Source of the DNA: Parapristionchus giblindavisi | Taxonomy: Eukaryota; Nematoda; Chromadorea; Rhabditida; Diplogasteridae | Direction of reading: 5' to 3' | DNA length: 64,000 nt | NCBI GenBank assembly: GCA_943737045.1 | Contig: CALSFV010000286.1 | Span: forward strand, 258,501-322,500 | In this document: positions 1 through 12,207 of the stretch, piece after piece | Layout of the letters: every line of letters begins with the position of its first letter | Numbering within the stretch: position 1 is the first letter of the stretch | Position numbers and translations under genes: made by a program | The notes under the pieces: generated by a model | Seen by the model: only the letters and a program-made list of their open reading frames with translations | What the model was told of the DNA's origin: nothing | The model's database searches: none

Positions 1-580
1 TTTTTTTTGTTATTTTTTGGTTTTTGCAGAAAAAGCAAACAAAAAAATACCAAACAAAAAATCCCAGCCCTGGTTCGAATGACACCTGTCAGCCCACTGT
101 ACTATCGAAATTGACCGAGTTATGATCGTTTATGTGGTAGGTCACAAAAAATCGATAATCTGCGATTTTGGCCCAATCAAGTATCTAGACCTTCTCGTGA
201 TCCCCAACCTCATCTACCATAGGGCTTTCGTCTTAATCGGAGACAAAAAATTTTCCTTGTGGCAAGCGTTGCTACACTTTTACAGGAGACCCGTGTTATA
301 ACCGTGCCACGCTGTCTCGATTTTTTTTTGTTGCTATTTTCTCTATATTTATCCTTTAAATTTGAAAATTCTAGCATTTCTCTGGTGTAGAAATGAACTT
401 TCAGCTTGAATTACGGTGTTCCGGGTATCCATAATTTTTTTAAATTGTTATTATATTCATGGAGATGAGATCTATCGTTCTACATGGCCAGATTAGTCAC
501 GAAAACTGGAGAGTCCTTTCTTTATAAAAAATAATTAAAATTCGACGGTAATCCAAAATGAAATCGTTTCGTCCGAAACA
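1..580. other. No gene recognised
   Basis: AT-rich sequence with no convincing exon on either strand. A GGTTCGA-type string near 68 resembles part of a pol III B box but has no partner A box. Confidence 0.5.
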
Positions 581-913
581 CCATAAGGTAGAGTTGGCTA
601 TTCGGGATGCGGGATGCCATTGCGGGCCCGCAACGTCAATGCGGGCCCGCAATACGATGCGGGCCCGCATAGAGACCACGCCCCTTTCTCACCACCTCCG
701 CCGCCCGTTCAAACCCGTCGCGTGTACGCCGCGCACATCTATATATTATAGAAGTGACGTTGCGAACTATTTAGCGCCCGCATGCCATTGCGGGCCCGAA
801 TGACATTGCGGGCCCGCAATCGATCCCCCTCGCCTCCATCCGAGGATGAATAACAATGATTTTACGAGCCATTGCGGGCCCGCAACCCCCGAATAGCCAA
901 CTCTACCATAAGG
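581..913. mobile_element. 317-bp hAT-like MITE with 8-bp target duplication
   Basis: The element is 589-905. It is flanked by exact direct repeats CCATAAGG (581-588 and 906-913) and begins and ends with inverted TAGAGTTGGCTATTCGGG. An 8-bp duplication is the signature of hAT-type (also P/Merlin-type) transposition. Inside are copies of the palindrome GCGGGCCCGC at 622, 641, 659, 808 and 874, plus a one-base variant at 790. It has no coding capacity. Confidence 0.85.
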
Positions 914-1080
914 CATAATATCAAGTTAATAATTTATATTTTTTAACATAATTTTAAAATTAATAAGCATGCAATGTCTAAGCACAGAAACAATGGGGAG
1001 AAAAAGGTTGCCACTCTACGACTGATTGATCTGCCGATTAGCGATTAGAGATTAGCGATTAGCCGATTTGATTAGCGTAC

Positions 1081-3187
1081 CGAGTTCCCATACAAGGGGC
1101 TCTTCTATCTTGAGTAATCCTTCGTGCTTCGTTCCTCTGATCAGCTATTTAATTTTTTTCACAATCTAAGCCACTACACTTAATTCTTTTTGAATAGCAA
1201 ATAATTATACAGAAATGGATAGACATGGGGAAAAAGATATACATACCAACGAAGTTCGCGCTCAATACTTCGTCAGCAATTTCTTGATGGAAGGGATACC
1301 GCCGCTCATGCTTGCATGGACCTGTATTTCAATCTTTTAATTATCATTTATTTAATCAAACGGCTGTCGGATCGTAAACTATATTTATTAACTTTTGACT
1401 TTTAGGGAATATCTTAATGAGCGGTAGATAGATATTGCAATGATCATTGTTTTTTTTAAAGATAATTGAATATAAATAAATGAATATAATTCAAAATAAA
1501 TCGATTTAAAAAAAATAATTTGATTTAAATTCTGCTAAAAACGAGCATTACTTCTCAACTTTCCGTATAAAATCAATTTTTTGAGTCGATGTTGGACAAT
1601 GGTTGATATTGAATCGTAGTCTGATTCGGTGAGTCTAATCTCGGCCTGAAATTTGTGTTACTAACTTTTAAGTTTAAAAATGGATAAATTAAATGAAATC
1701 CCAGCTTAAGCCAGTCCTCAGATAAGGACTATGTTATGAATTCGGCGATGGACGCATACAAGAAAAGTTGCAATGAGTGGTGAATATCAAATATATGCAA
1801 TTATTGGCCCAAGAGTAGTTAGCAGTTTTGCGAGCGCCGGGGAGATTATACAGTACAGCAGAATCCCCTAGTGAAAATGGGCGCCCCGGGTGACCCGGGG
1901 AGCCCATGAAGCCCCTCGATTTTTTACGCTTTGAATAATGAATATCAGCCTTTCAAATTGTTTGCGTTGTTTTACTCCAGAGTTGACGGAATTTATCAAA
2001 GAAATTTTGGAATTTTTAAATGCTTGTCAACTGAATTGTGCTAAGAAAAAGAAATGCTGGAAAGATTTCACTTTGCGATAGAATTTGCCGAGCGTGCGCG
2101 AGTTATGCAAAATTTTCGCGCGGCATTTGCCAAAAATTAATAAAATTATAATTTTCAATATTTTTTCTCAGGCTACGTAATTTATAAAATTCCAAAATTT
2201 CTTTGATAAATTCCGTCAACTCTGGAGTAAAACAACGCAAACAATTTGAAAGGCTGATATTCATTATTCAAAGCGTAAAAAATCGAGGGGCCTCATGGGC
2301 TCCCCGGGTCACCCGGGGCGCCCATTTTCACTAGGGGATTCTGCTGTACTGTATGAGTGCGCTTGCGAGAGAATCGACTAAGTGCCGACACAGTCAAAAA
2401 ATCAAATTTTGGGGATCGGGGTTCTCAAGGGTGCTGATGACGATGGACATGTTCATTTTGAACCTAGAGCCACCGTTGAGGCCAGCCGACCTCTCGTTGA
2501 AATCTCGTTTTTGGACTTGCAGAATTTCATGGCGATCCCAATTCATTTTTTACCCAAAATTTTCATAATTTTCACAAATGGAATTTCTCTCAACGGCAAA
2601 AGTGTGTAATGCAACCTACACAGATCGGGCCGGACTGGATTCAGTATCACATAGAAAAATTTTCAGCCAATTTGCGCCCGCGACGTTCGAGAAAATCAAC
2701 TTTCAGTGTAGTTATTTTGCAGTTGAAACGTGGCAAAAGGCGAGCCGCATAGAAAGGAAGGGGGTGTCTCCCCTCTACCACCTTTGCTCTCTCACACCAC
2801 CACACTCTCACTCCTCTTGCCTCTATGAAATGTATTTGGTGGAAGACCTAAATCGTTTTTTTTAGGAATTTTGTTATGCTGTGTTTTCCGTCAACCACAC
2901 CAACGATACCGCACCTATGTCGATTTTCTCAGATAGCGTGTTTTATGAAGAAGAACTACATATAATTGATTTAATTGAATAAACGAACGTACCTCGGTAA
3001 TAGTAAATCTCTTTGTATCAAGTAATGATAGGGAAGAGTTTAGACGGCATTTCCAATTCAAAGATCGAATTAAACCATTTGAAATTGAAATCGGGAGCGG
3101 TGAGTCAAATCTGGGCATTCGTTTGGCTATAATAAGATCAGCCAACCGATCTATTGCAATCTCCTCGAGGCTTTTATGGATAGACAT
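1081..3187 (-). CDS. Partial unrecognised minus-strand gene
   Basis: Three exon-like blocks read on the minus strand. 2993-3187 has an acceptor directly before an ATG, 65 codons, a GTACGT donor, and begins MSIHKSLEEIAIDRL. 1247-1321 encodes a YPFHQEIADEVL stretch and has acceptor and GTATGT donor. 1081-1134 encodes KHEGLLKIEEPLVWEL and has a GTACGC donor. The last two join in phase. The first ends in phase 0 while the second needs phase 1, so at least one exon between them is missing, probably hidden around the inserted repeats at 1849-2870. The start of a leucine-rich-repeat/ZYG11-like protein (alternating SLEEIA, EIADEVL helices) is only a guess. The 3' end was not found. Confidence 0.38.
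1849..2353. mobile_element. Foldback MITE with TA target site
   Basis: The long terminal inverted repeat begins TACAGTACAGCAGAATCCCC at 1849 and is mirrored up to 2353. The arms are about 170 bp and contain CCCCGGGTGACCCGGGG. The TA at each outer edge fits Tc1/mariner-type insertion. A decayed relative lies at 6836-7036. There is no transposase. Confidence 0.8.
2354..2870. mobile_element. Single arm of the GCGTAAG-type foldback element
   Basis: It starts TGAGTGCGCTTGCGAGAGAATC and follows, with substitutions and indels, one arm of the complete element at 14307-15335 (shared TTTTGGGGATCGGGGTTCTC, and TCAGCCAATTTGCGCCCG). The opposite arm is absent. The TA MITE at 1849-2353 abuts its tip exactly. 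Confidence 0.7.
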
Positions 3188-3619
3188 CTGAAATAAATAG
3201 TTTTAAAAGTATATTAGTTGAATTAGTTCCGTGCGCAGTTCTGCTAGACTCGAACGAAAGAATGTTTACTATTTAGCACAATAGATAGACCCTGGTGAAA
3301 GACAATGAGTGAGCAGGACGGTGACCAGGAATTTGACGTTTGACGTTTTGACGGATTTGACGGTGTCAAATTATTTTTTGACGGAAATCGTCAAATTTTA
3401 TCCGTCAAATCCGTCAAAAATTAAAGCGACAATAAAAGCTGAAATGAGCGGGAATAATCAATTATGATATGCAATTTTTAAAATAAATATTGTTCGACTA
3501 CCATCTCCTTATTTCTCACGATAAATGAAATACTGTAAATGTGTTCAGTAATGAATAAAATCGCTTTTCGTCATGTAATAAGTGTTGAGATTGTAAGTCT
3601 CTCATGTCAGAGGAGTGCG

Positions 3620-3667
3620 CAAAAGACGATGGAGTCGTCGGCTGCTCTACCACTGAGCTAAGACCCC
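3620..3667 (-). other. tRNA-like 5' half (A box and D arm)
   Basis: On the minus strand GGGGTCT is followed by TAGCTCAGTGGTAGAGC, a canonical tRNA D arm and A box. A possible anticodon-like hairpin follows, but no T arm or B box does. It is best read as a tRNA-derived relic or SINE head, not a functional tRNA gene. Confidence 0.5.
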
Positions 3668-4037
3668 GTACTCGGCTGTCCTCTAATCCGTCGCTATTGT
3701 TCATCGGGCCGTGGCCATTATCCTTTACATGCCACGCCTCCATAAGCCGAATTCTACCGAGGCACCACAGCCCTCCTGAGTACTGTACGCATACGCCGGA
3801 GTATACCCCGGAGTGCTATCCCGAATGAAGTCATGAGGCTTTTGGCCTAAGGTTTATCAACTCCATTAAGTAGCGTTGAATGTGAAAGGGGAATGATGAT
3901 GGAAAAAGAGAAACAGATATGGTAGATATTATCATGCTGTGCTCGGTGTAAATTGTAATTATAAAATGATAACAAGATAGAAAATATGTCATTACATTTG
4001 AAAATGCTCATTGGGCACTACTAGGTCGCGTGAGAAT

Positions 4038-4166
4038 AATTTGAATGAGCGGCACTAAGTCAGATGAGAAGAAGCGCTGATCAATAGATAACATATGCAA
4101 ATGGTTATCATTCAGTCGCTTATTATTCATCGGTTCTCATCTGAGTTAGTGCCGCTCATTCAAATT
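4038..4166. mobile_element. Small inverted-repeat element
   Basis: AATTTGAATGAGCGGCACTA at the left is mirrored by TAGTGCCGCTCATTCAAATT at the right, with about 33-bp arms and a short centre. No clear target duplication was seen. Confidence 0.65.
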
Positions 4167-4934
4167 GCTTACTTTTACAGAAAGAAACTTTCAAACATAC
4201 AGAGAAAAAGTGTAAAATGAAATTACATGCGAAAAAAGAACATCTAAAATTGTTTAATAAATTGTTTAACCATGGATATTATAGAATTTAAATAGTCCGA
4301 ACACTACAAATTCCGTTACAAGGAGAGAAGAGTGCGCTTCTTTGCCGCGCAATACTCGCACTCCACCCACTTTCTCGCGTGACATTGTGTTCGTAAATTG
4401 CATAGCGTAAGAAAAACTTTTGTAATTCTATAATAGCGCGCTATGTACAGCTGGGGATGTGATGTTATAATACATTTTTTATTGTATGAAGTTATTCATA
4501 ATAAAGAATGATATCTATGCAGGTAAAGATTAACGTAAATCCCGTTACTTAAGGCACACGAAGGCTTGCGGAAGATCACTGATAAGCCAGTGAAATTCAA
4601 GCCCAAATCACCCCATGCAGATCGTTTTCGAAATTACAGAAGTGAAAAAAGGATAGATTTCGTTAAAATGAATTAAATTGTGCGTAAATTAGTACGCTGA
4701 GTGATTAGATTGACATAATGCATGGAAATTTACAAATTTGGATATTTCAATTTTTTTGAAGGAGTTTCGATTGTAATATAGGAAAGACAATCGATAAAAC
4801 CGTTAATGATCTTAAAGGTTGTGGTCAGATCAATGATGTCTCTACGGGTTGAGAGGGATTGAAGGTCGAGAAGGGACAGTCTGTGAGGGGGGTCATATGT
4901 ATTGTCCCTCTCTTATGCATCTTATTGCAAGAGA

Positions 4935-5030
4935 GACTATCTCCCTCTCTTTCTCCCTCTCTCTTTCTCCCCTATATCTATCTCCCTCTCTCTCTCTCTC
5001 GGTCTCTCTTTCTCCCCTATATCTATCTCC
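4935..5030. repeat. CT-rich low-complexity repeat
   Basis: Run of TCTCCCTCTCT-type units with an internal duplication containing CCCCTATATCTATCTCC. It ends exactly at the inverted-repeat element that begins at 5031. Open frames here are artefacts of the repeat. Confidence 0.9.
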
Positions 5031-6476
5031 TAAGAATTGACCAAAATCAACTGATTTACTACACACTTTTGAGTTGACCCCCTCTTTTCTCCACAGTTTT
5101 CGATGCCCCTTGGGTAGGACATCCCAGATCCAGAGTAACAAGGATGGTAGATCAAACGTCTCTCCAGGAGCTCACGTCAAAGTTCGTCGTTGAGGCTCCT
5201 TCCGATGCGATTTTCACGGCTCACAATAGAGCTATGAAAAAGTTTCCAACAGATGAAATGTGTATTTTCTCGAGTACTTTCAGATAAAAATGTGAAAATG
5301 CAACTTTTCAATTTTTGTGCCCTAAGGAACTGATCGCGTTCCATAGTCCCGGGAAAGATTTTTTTCAAAAGCTCAATCGATAGAGCTCGTTCACAGCTTT
5401 CATGTAAGCTCTTGGGAGACGAATTTCATGGGGATTTGGCTGAATTACGTCCAAAAAACTGTATTTAAATGCTGGTAGATCACTAATAATCGCTTTGATC
5501 TACTCGCCATTGCCGGCACCTTGACAGGATTGTCCTGTAACATACTGGAGAATGGGCTGAGGATCATTCTGACTTCGAGTCGCTCACTCCTGTTCGTTTT
5601 GCTCTCGCTGCAGCCAAACCAGCGAAATTAGTCCTTTCCGATGATTTCTGGTATTGATTGACCGATGAATACTGAAGATATATTCAAGTTATAGCTATCT
5701 GGCTCTCTGGCTAAGTGATCGATGTTTCTCGAAGAATTCCAGAGCGAGTTCGACTGAATTTATCCCATTCGACGTAGCCATCTTGGATGCTCATTTACTA
5801 GTCCGAACTGGAACATTCTCTCATATCTTCAGTATTCATCGGTCAATCAATACTAGGAACCATCAGAAGGGACTCCTTCCGCTGGTTTAGCTGCAGCGAG
5901 AGCAAAACGAACAGGAGCGAGCGACTCGAAGTCAGAATGAGCCTCAGCCCATTCTCCAGTATGTTACAGGACAATTCTGTCAAGGTGCCGGCAATGGCGA
6001 GTAGATCAAAGCGATTATTAGTGATCTACCAGCATTTAAATACAGTTTTTTGGACGTAATTCCCATGAAATTCCCAAGAGCTTACATGAAAGCTGTGAAC
6101 GAGCTCTATCGATTGAGCTTTTGAAAAAATCTTTCCCGGGACTATAGAACGCGATCAGTTCTTTAGGGCACAAAAACTGAAAAGTTGCATTTTCACATTT
6201 TTATCTAAAAGTACTCGAGAAAATACACATTTCATCTGTTGGAAACTTTTTCATAGCTCTATTGTGAGCCGTGAAAATCGCATCGGAAGGAGCCTCAACG
6301 ACGAACTTTGACGTGAGCTCCTGGAGAGACGTTTGATCTACCATCCTTGCTACTCTGGATCTGGGATGTCCTACCCAAGGGGCATCGAAAACTGTGGAGA
6401 AAAGAGGGGGTCAACTCAAAAGTGTGTAGTAAATCAGTTGATTTTGGTCAATTCTTACGCGAGATGCCTGTTATAT
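5031..6476. mobile_element. 1.4-kb foldback element
   Basis: TAAGAATTGACCAAAATCAA at 5031 is mirrored ending at 6457. Nearly the whole interval is two arms of roughly 640 bp around a centre at about 5680-5820. The right edge continues into CTTACGCGAGATGCC up to about 6476, which resembles the terminal GCGTAAG motif of the 14307-15335 element. The matching left tip appears replaced by CT repeat. No coding capacity. Confidence 0.88.
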
Positions 6477-8911
6477 CTTTCATTTGAACTTAAAAACGAG
6501 CAGCTGAACAAAGGTTTTAAAATTATTTTTCAAACAAAAGACAATTCTTTAAAAGGTTTCATTATTTTTATGATTGGTGATTTGCCCAAAATATTCATTA
6601 CTGAAGACTTATGAGGACTTATGAAGAATTAGAAACACTGAAAATTCGTTCTTTGATAAATGTAACAATAAGATCACAAGAGAAATAGATGAATCAGTCA
6701 ATAGGCGATGCGTGTATTTCAGAAGTAAAAATTGAATCAGATTTCATGATAAAGTTCATGTATCGAGCTCATGATATGAAATATCCAATATCTACAGTTT
6801 CACTATTATGTATATCGGATGATTACCCCATAATATACAGCAGAGTCTTCCAGTGAAAATGGGCGGGTAACCCGGGCCACCCATTTCCCGATATACATAC
6901 GGTCAAATCTAGAGTAATATAACGCAAACAATTTGAACGGCGTGTATTCCATATTCAAAATTCAAAAAAATCGAGGGGCCAATGGGCGCACCGGGTCACT
7001 CACCGGGTAATTTTCACTGGAAGATTCTGGAGAAAAGTATTATCATTTCTACAATTATGTATTTCTAATATTCTTCATTGTAGACAATTTAGAAGTATTC
7101 CTTGAAAAAGTTACTGTAGTAGGATTAAACATTCCTCATTATGTACTGTTAGTGTTTTCATAAATCATATTGATATTTTTCTTCTTGCAACCAATGAATT
7201 GTGGTCAAGATAGGCAGATAATAATATAAATATATATTAATGACAAGATATATTAATTCATCAAAACGTGCCATCATCTTGTAAACAATTCATTGTCTTC
7301 ACGAAGAAAAATATGAATCTGTATAAAACTCATGACAAGAATTACTTAACTATATAAAACGGGTCAAATTAATTTGTCCGAGACGCAGATCGAGTTTGGC
7401 CAACCTCATACTTGCCCATCCTTAATATACCGTTTTATATGTATTTTATTGTAGTATGGATTATCTCTCAAGGAGAAAAAACAATGTACAGTACTTTAAA
7501 TTATCGATTAAGGAATATATAACAAGAGGAATAATTATCATGAGTAATTCATCTTCTATCGTATACTAATTGTAAGATAAAATCAGTTCATAATCGTCCT
7601 AATTCATTTAAATGATTGGTTATGGTATCTAATTATATCATACAGAAATCACTCTTACATTTCAGAAATAGAAATAGAATCAGATTTCATCATACCATGA
7701 AATTCATGATTTGAAATAACCAGAAGATTAGTTGATCAAGTATTTCAATAAATCTGTGCAACCGTGGCCATGATTATATAAAGAATAAACGTTATTTGGG
7801 TTCATCTAAGTATCTATTGTTGGAGATCATTCAGAGTAAACTTTTGATAGATTTTTTCCGAACCTCGCCTCGCATTTCTTTCAGAATGAAGAGAATATGA
7901 CAAACTGACAAAGATTTTATTTTTTATGTCAACATTCCTGACCGTTGCCTTATCCAGTAAGCCACAAAAAAAAGAAAATTATTTAAATAATTCACTTTTG
8001 TTCGTTCTGGAGGTACATTGGTTTTTCCAAATAACAGTGTAATTCTCATTTCAATTATAATAGAAATGATTCAATTACAATCCCTAATAGTAATAGTAGA
8101 AATGAAAAAAATAAGTTGAGATTTTTTTCTTTTTATATTGAACACACTATTTTGTAGATTTATTTGGCTTTTTATATAAAGGCAGGTATAAGGCAAAGGC
8201 ACAACCGTTATTCAGGCACACGAAGTCATGCGGGTGATCACTGATAGCCTAGTGATAATTCAAGGCCAATTCAGTCTAGAGGGCCTAATCTCTTCTTCGG
8301 ACCTGCTTCACTGCATGATCTAGTCACTATCAAATCCCCTTTCGTGCACATTGGAGAGGCCTCGGCATTTATATAAATTTTATTTAAATAAAATGGACAA
8401 ATGAGTGTGCAAAGTATCAACTTCTTATTTTGTTTCCTTTTTTGAATATGTTATATCCCACATGTATTGTAGATAGACGAATCTGAATTAAGCTACTATA
8501 GCTTTATTATATCGACGAGAAAAGAGAGAGAGAGGGGTCTAGGGAGTGACCACTAGACGGGGTTAGAATGGACTAGAATGAATGGATAGACCAGACATTC
8601 CTTGTCATAGACAAAGGATAGAAATGTTATGCAGATATAATTAGATATGGAAATTAGTATAGATATAGATAACAGAATACATAGAAATAAATAATAGAAT
8701 TTAGAATACAAAGATAATAAAATTTTCCTAGTATAATAGGTATCGGCCATCGATTTTACCATAAGGCTTTATGAGCACGATTGGGAATTATTTCTTCTCA
8801 TCCCAATTTGAAATCTGAAAATAGATTCAATTTATGTCTATACATTCCCTTACAATCTAGGGTTTGTTGGCCTAACTCATGTATCCCTATGCAAGAAACA
8901 CTCAGCTGTAA
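6477..8911. other. AT-rich intergenic region
   Basis: No supported gene. It contains a decayed MITE (6836-7036) and a block at about 8210-8300 related to one near 4549-4640. A GA-rich patch at 8522-8536 is low complexity. Confidence 0.5.
6836..7036. mobile_element. Decayed relative of the 1849-2353 MITE
   Basis: Begins TACAGCAGAGTCTTCCAGTG and ends with the degraded mirror CACTGGAAGATTCTGGAG. It shares GTGAAAATGGGC, AATCGAGGGG and GCAAACAATTTGAA with the larger copy but has lost most of both arms. Confidence 0.7.
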
Positions 8912-9542
8912 CTCTGGTATTTTGCCACTTAAAGTCTACTTAAACTTTCCCACTTTAAGTAGACTTTAAGTAAACTTAAAGTGAGACGTAAGTCTACTTA
9001 AAGGGAGAGTAACCCCCTTGAGAAAAGCAAAGTCCGGAAAATCAGTTTTGAATTCCCGCCAATCTAAAATTGGCGTCTTACAACGATAACTCTGCCACGA
9101 CATACGATGTGTTGCCTGACATTGATTGAAAAGTAATTTTGCATACTAGTTTTGCATGTCACACCGATAATTTAGCTAGCTATATGCAAATCGCCATATA
9201 CAGATCCCATCAAGCCTTATCTCACGCCTTATAATAGCAGCTTCAACTGACACCTATAGTGTAATGGTAAGTGTCCGGTTGAATTAACGATTGAACGGGT
9301 TCGAGTCCTGACCCTTGCTAATGATTTTTGTCATTATTTCCTATATCTGTGGCAGAGTTATCGCGTTGGGGAACAATTGCGGGAATTCAAACACTGAAAA
9401 GTAGAGGGGTTACTGTCCCTTTAAAGTGGTGTGGTATACTGTAATGCATTTGGTCAAATGTTCTTTCACTTAAAGTTTACTTAAAGTCTACTTAAAGTCT
9501 GTGACGTAGTTTAAGTAGACTTTAAGTGGCAAAATACCAGAG
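8912..9542. mobile_element. 631-bp inverted-repeat element with internal pol III boxes
   Basis: Terminal repeats CTCTGGTATTTTGCCACTTA and the mirror ending TACCAGAG at 9542 are followed by stacked TTTAAGTAGACTTTAAG units in both orientations. The interior contains a tRNA-like sequence with A and B boxes. No clear target duplication. Confidence 0.8.
9249..9315 (+). other. tRNA-derived sequence with intact A and B boxes
   Basis: TAGTGTAATGG (9257-9267) fits the A box and GGTTCGAGTCC (9298-9308) fits the B box perfectly at normal tRNA spacing. The acceptor ends cannot pair, so it is not a normal tRNA gene. It could still be a pol III promoter inside the surrounding element. Confidence 0.6.
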
Positions 9543-9639
9543 AAGGGTTTCGAAAGTCTTGCATGGTAGACTATCATATCTTTACATGCTAGGGTTTGAA
9601 ACCCTTACTGAGTCATCCGTAGAAGAGTTACCGCACAGT

Positions 9640-9724
9640 ATTAAACACAGAGAGAGAGAAAAGATAGAAGAGAGAGTAGAGAGAGGAAGAGATGGAGAGA
9701 GAGAGAGGGAAGAGAGGAGGGGGG
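9640..9724. repeat. GA-rich low-complexity repeat
   Basis: Runs of GAGAGA/GAAGAG ending in a G run, directly left of the inverted-repeat element at 9730. Confidence 0.85.
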
Positions 9725-9729
9725 GTGGC

Positions 9730-10072
9730 ATATCACGTTAGTTCAGCCTCTAATAGCGGGGCAACAAAGAAGGTAGGGCGAATCACTTTTCCACCTTATA
9801 AAGAGTGCGAGGCGGATGCCAGGCGGGTTTGGTGGGCTGCATTAGAGAAGATGTGCGTGCGAAATGGCATCAAATGATTCTCTCTGTCACACTCTCCCCC
9901 GCGTCATCAAACCCGTCTGAGGTGCACCGCTCTGACTAATGAGCTAGCGTCTCATTATCATGAGATTGTGAAAACACACCAAACAGCTCACCACAATGAT
10001 AGCAAAAGTCGCCTCAGCATCTCCTTTGCCCCGCTATTCCCATCTCTCTCGCATTGTGAACTAACGTGATAT
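9730..10072. mobile_element. Short inverted-repeat element
   Basis: ATATCACGTTAGTTCA at the left is mirrored by TGAACTAACGTGATAT at 10057-10072, and GCGGGGCAA is mirrored by TTGCCCCGC inside. It lies just downstream of the 3' end of the minus-strand gene at 10083-11234. Confidence 0.65.
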
Positions 10073-10082
10073 GGGGATTGAT

Positions 10083-11234
10083 TCAACTTACAATATACTT
10101 CTCTCGTAGTTTAGAAGAGAGTATATGAACAGTGTTCTCCGTGAAATTAGTCTGTACATTCACCATTCCATTCTCATCAATTCCAACAATATTCGAGTAA
10201 TTTTCCAAACTTGAATATTTCCTTTAATTTCATATCATTCTAATTATTTCCACTTACTTTGTCTTCATAATATCATATGAGAGATCATTCATATTCACTG
10301 ATATTAAATCTCCTTTAAAATTCAAATACAATATCCAATTATTGAATATCACTGATCTCATCCTAATCTGTAATCATTCTAAAATGAATCGTAGAATAAC
10401 TAAACCATACCCTAGGTAATCCTTTTTTCTCCAAATATTCTTCAGAATCTGATTGATATCGACGAATGGAGGAAAAAATTGAATTATTACTTACACAGTA
10501 GAATAAGTTACTGGAAATTCATTTAGATTAATTTGTTAACAAAAAATCTTACTTACCCATGTGCATGAATATGACTATAGTTCTTTAGTTCAACAATCGA
10601 AACATTAAGTTTAATTCCATTTGTTGATCGATAATCTTCATTTACTGGAATAGCAAATGAGACATTTGCATTATTATCTCTTTCAATAAAATAATGGAGT
10701 GAATTCCACTTGAAAAGAACTTTAATTCCATTATCAATCTGTAAAATATGTTAATTTAACATATTCAGTTTCTACTTATTTATTTTTACCTTTACAGAAT
10801 CAATAACTACGATTTCATCATTTAATAGTTCAGCTTTCTTTATTATTTTGTCCTGAGTATTGATTTTATTGAACATTTCAATATCGAAATTAACCTTTTC
10901 GAAGAAGAACGAATTACCCACAACTCCTAATACAGTGTCACGTTGCATTTCTATCTCTGTACATTTATTTCTGAATTAAATATTTTTACAATGAAATATT
11001 TATAAAATAAATGTAATGATTAAGACAGGAGAGGGAGAGATGGAGGGAGGGAGATTTATTTAAATGGTTACTCTTTACGATAATTTCTAAATTCAATATT
11101 TTATATTGAAATTTTTACAAAATTAATTAATTTTCGGTTTGATAATCAAATCGAAAATTGAAAAAGAACAACAAACCCTTTGATCCATGTGATAACTTTT
11201 GGAGAGTAAATACTAGAACAATGAACAAATTCAT
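10083..11234 (-). CDS. Predicted small secreted protein
   Basis: Five exons on the minus strand: about 11173-11234, 10790-10970, 10557-10738, 10258-10362 and 10083-10209, with phases closing through the last four. The ATG at 11234 opens a typical signal peptide (MNLFIVLVFTLQKLSHGSKG). It follows an acceptor, so a 5' exon exists; 11280-11344 is a candidate and could even be coding (starts MEFKKRED). The product of about 220 residues has N-glycosylation sequons (NVS, NFT), few cysteines and beta-prone repeats, and ends REKYIVS. The first donor is the weakest junction. I do not recognise the family; an extracellular beta-sandwich protein is possible. Confidence 0.6.
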
Positions 11235-11736
11235 CTGAAATATTCATTACAATAACCCTATTACGAATCCTCTCATGCCTTCAGAGATTTGGAAGCAGAA
11301 TCCATTTCTTTTGATCGAATAATCTTCACGTTTCTTGAACTCCATAGTCAAACTGAAAATATTTAACTAAAATAAAACTGATTATAGAAATTAAAAAAAC
11401 AAGACTGAAAGAAATACAATTCAATGCAAGAATAAGAAGGGATGAGAAAAAAATCATGAAAATATATTTGATGGAATAAATAAATAAAAGGATAATTAGG
11501 ATAAGAAATAAGAAATAAAAATAATAATAAATGAGTATCCATTAAATATACAAAACAATGATTATATTTCAACATAAAAGAAAGTAATTTGCATATATTG
11601 AGCGTATAAAAATAACTTGTTTTATTTGTAGAAGAGACTTTCTTGTTTTGCATGGTTCAGAAACTATGCCCATCTCTTTTATATATCATATAGCGCGCGG
11701 CGAAGGTCAGCCGGGTTAGAGAGAGGCAGCGGAGAG

Positions 11737-11793
11737 ACAATCGAGAGGCGGGGCGAGATGTAGAAGGCTACATCTCGCCCGCCTCTCGATTGT
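11737..11793. repeat. Near-perfect 26-27 bp hairpin
   Basis: ACAATCGAGAGGCGGGGCGA and the following GATGTAG are mirrored after a 4-base loop (AAGG), with one extra G in the left arm. The flanks are locally GC-rich (GCGCGCGGCG). It could be a MITE tip, a cruciform or a small-RNA precursor; the sequence does not decide. Confidence 0.85.
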
Positions 11794-12207
11794 GACTTCC
11801 GTTCGTTAGCACCGTTTGTCATTTTCTTATGCAAGTACATTTTATACGCACAATACTGTTATTAAAGAAATGAGGAAAAATTAAATAAAGGAGAAATAAA
11901 TGAAATATTTTTAAAAAAATTTCGGATGAAACAATTTTTCTTCAATCATATTGATTTTCTATATATTTCCAATTATTTTGAGTACTACACTGACGCAAAT
12001 TCTTTTAGTGATAGGTTGTCTATCTATACTACCATAGATAAAGGTTATCGTAGACTAACGAAATTAATCGGAATGAAACCTCGAAGGCTTTTATACGAAA
12101 GATCACACATCATATAGATTCAACTGGTGTTACGAAATATCGATTAGCCTCGATTGCGCAATTTTATGCAATCGAGTGCCCGTAATTTTCACGCACCCTT
12201 TAAAGTA

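Larger units (their letters stand above)
3188..4934. other. Intergenic DNA with small repeats
   Basis: No convincing gene. The stretch holds a cluster of TTTGACG units in both orientations (about 3336-3420), a tRNA-like 5' half on the minus strand, a small inverted-repeat element (4038-4166), and a block around 4549-4640 (GGCACACGAAG, ATCACTGATAAGCC) that recurs diverged at 8210-8300. Confidence 0.5.
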
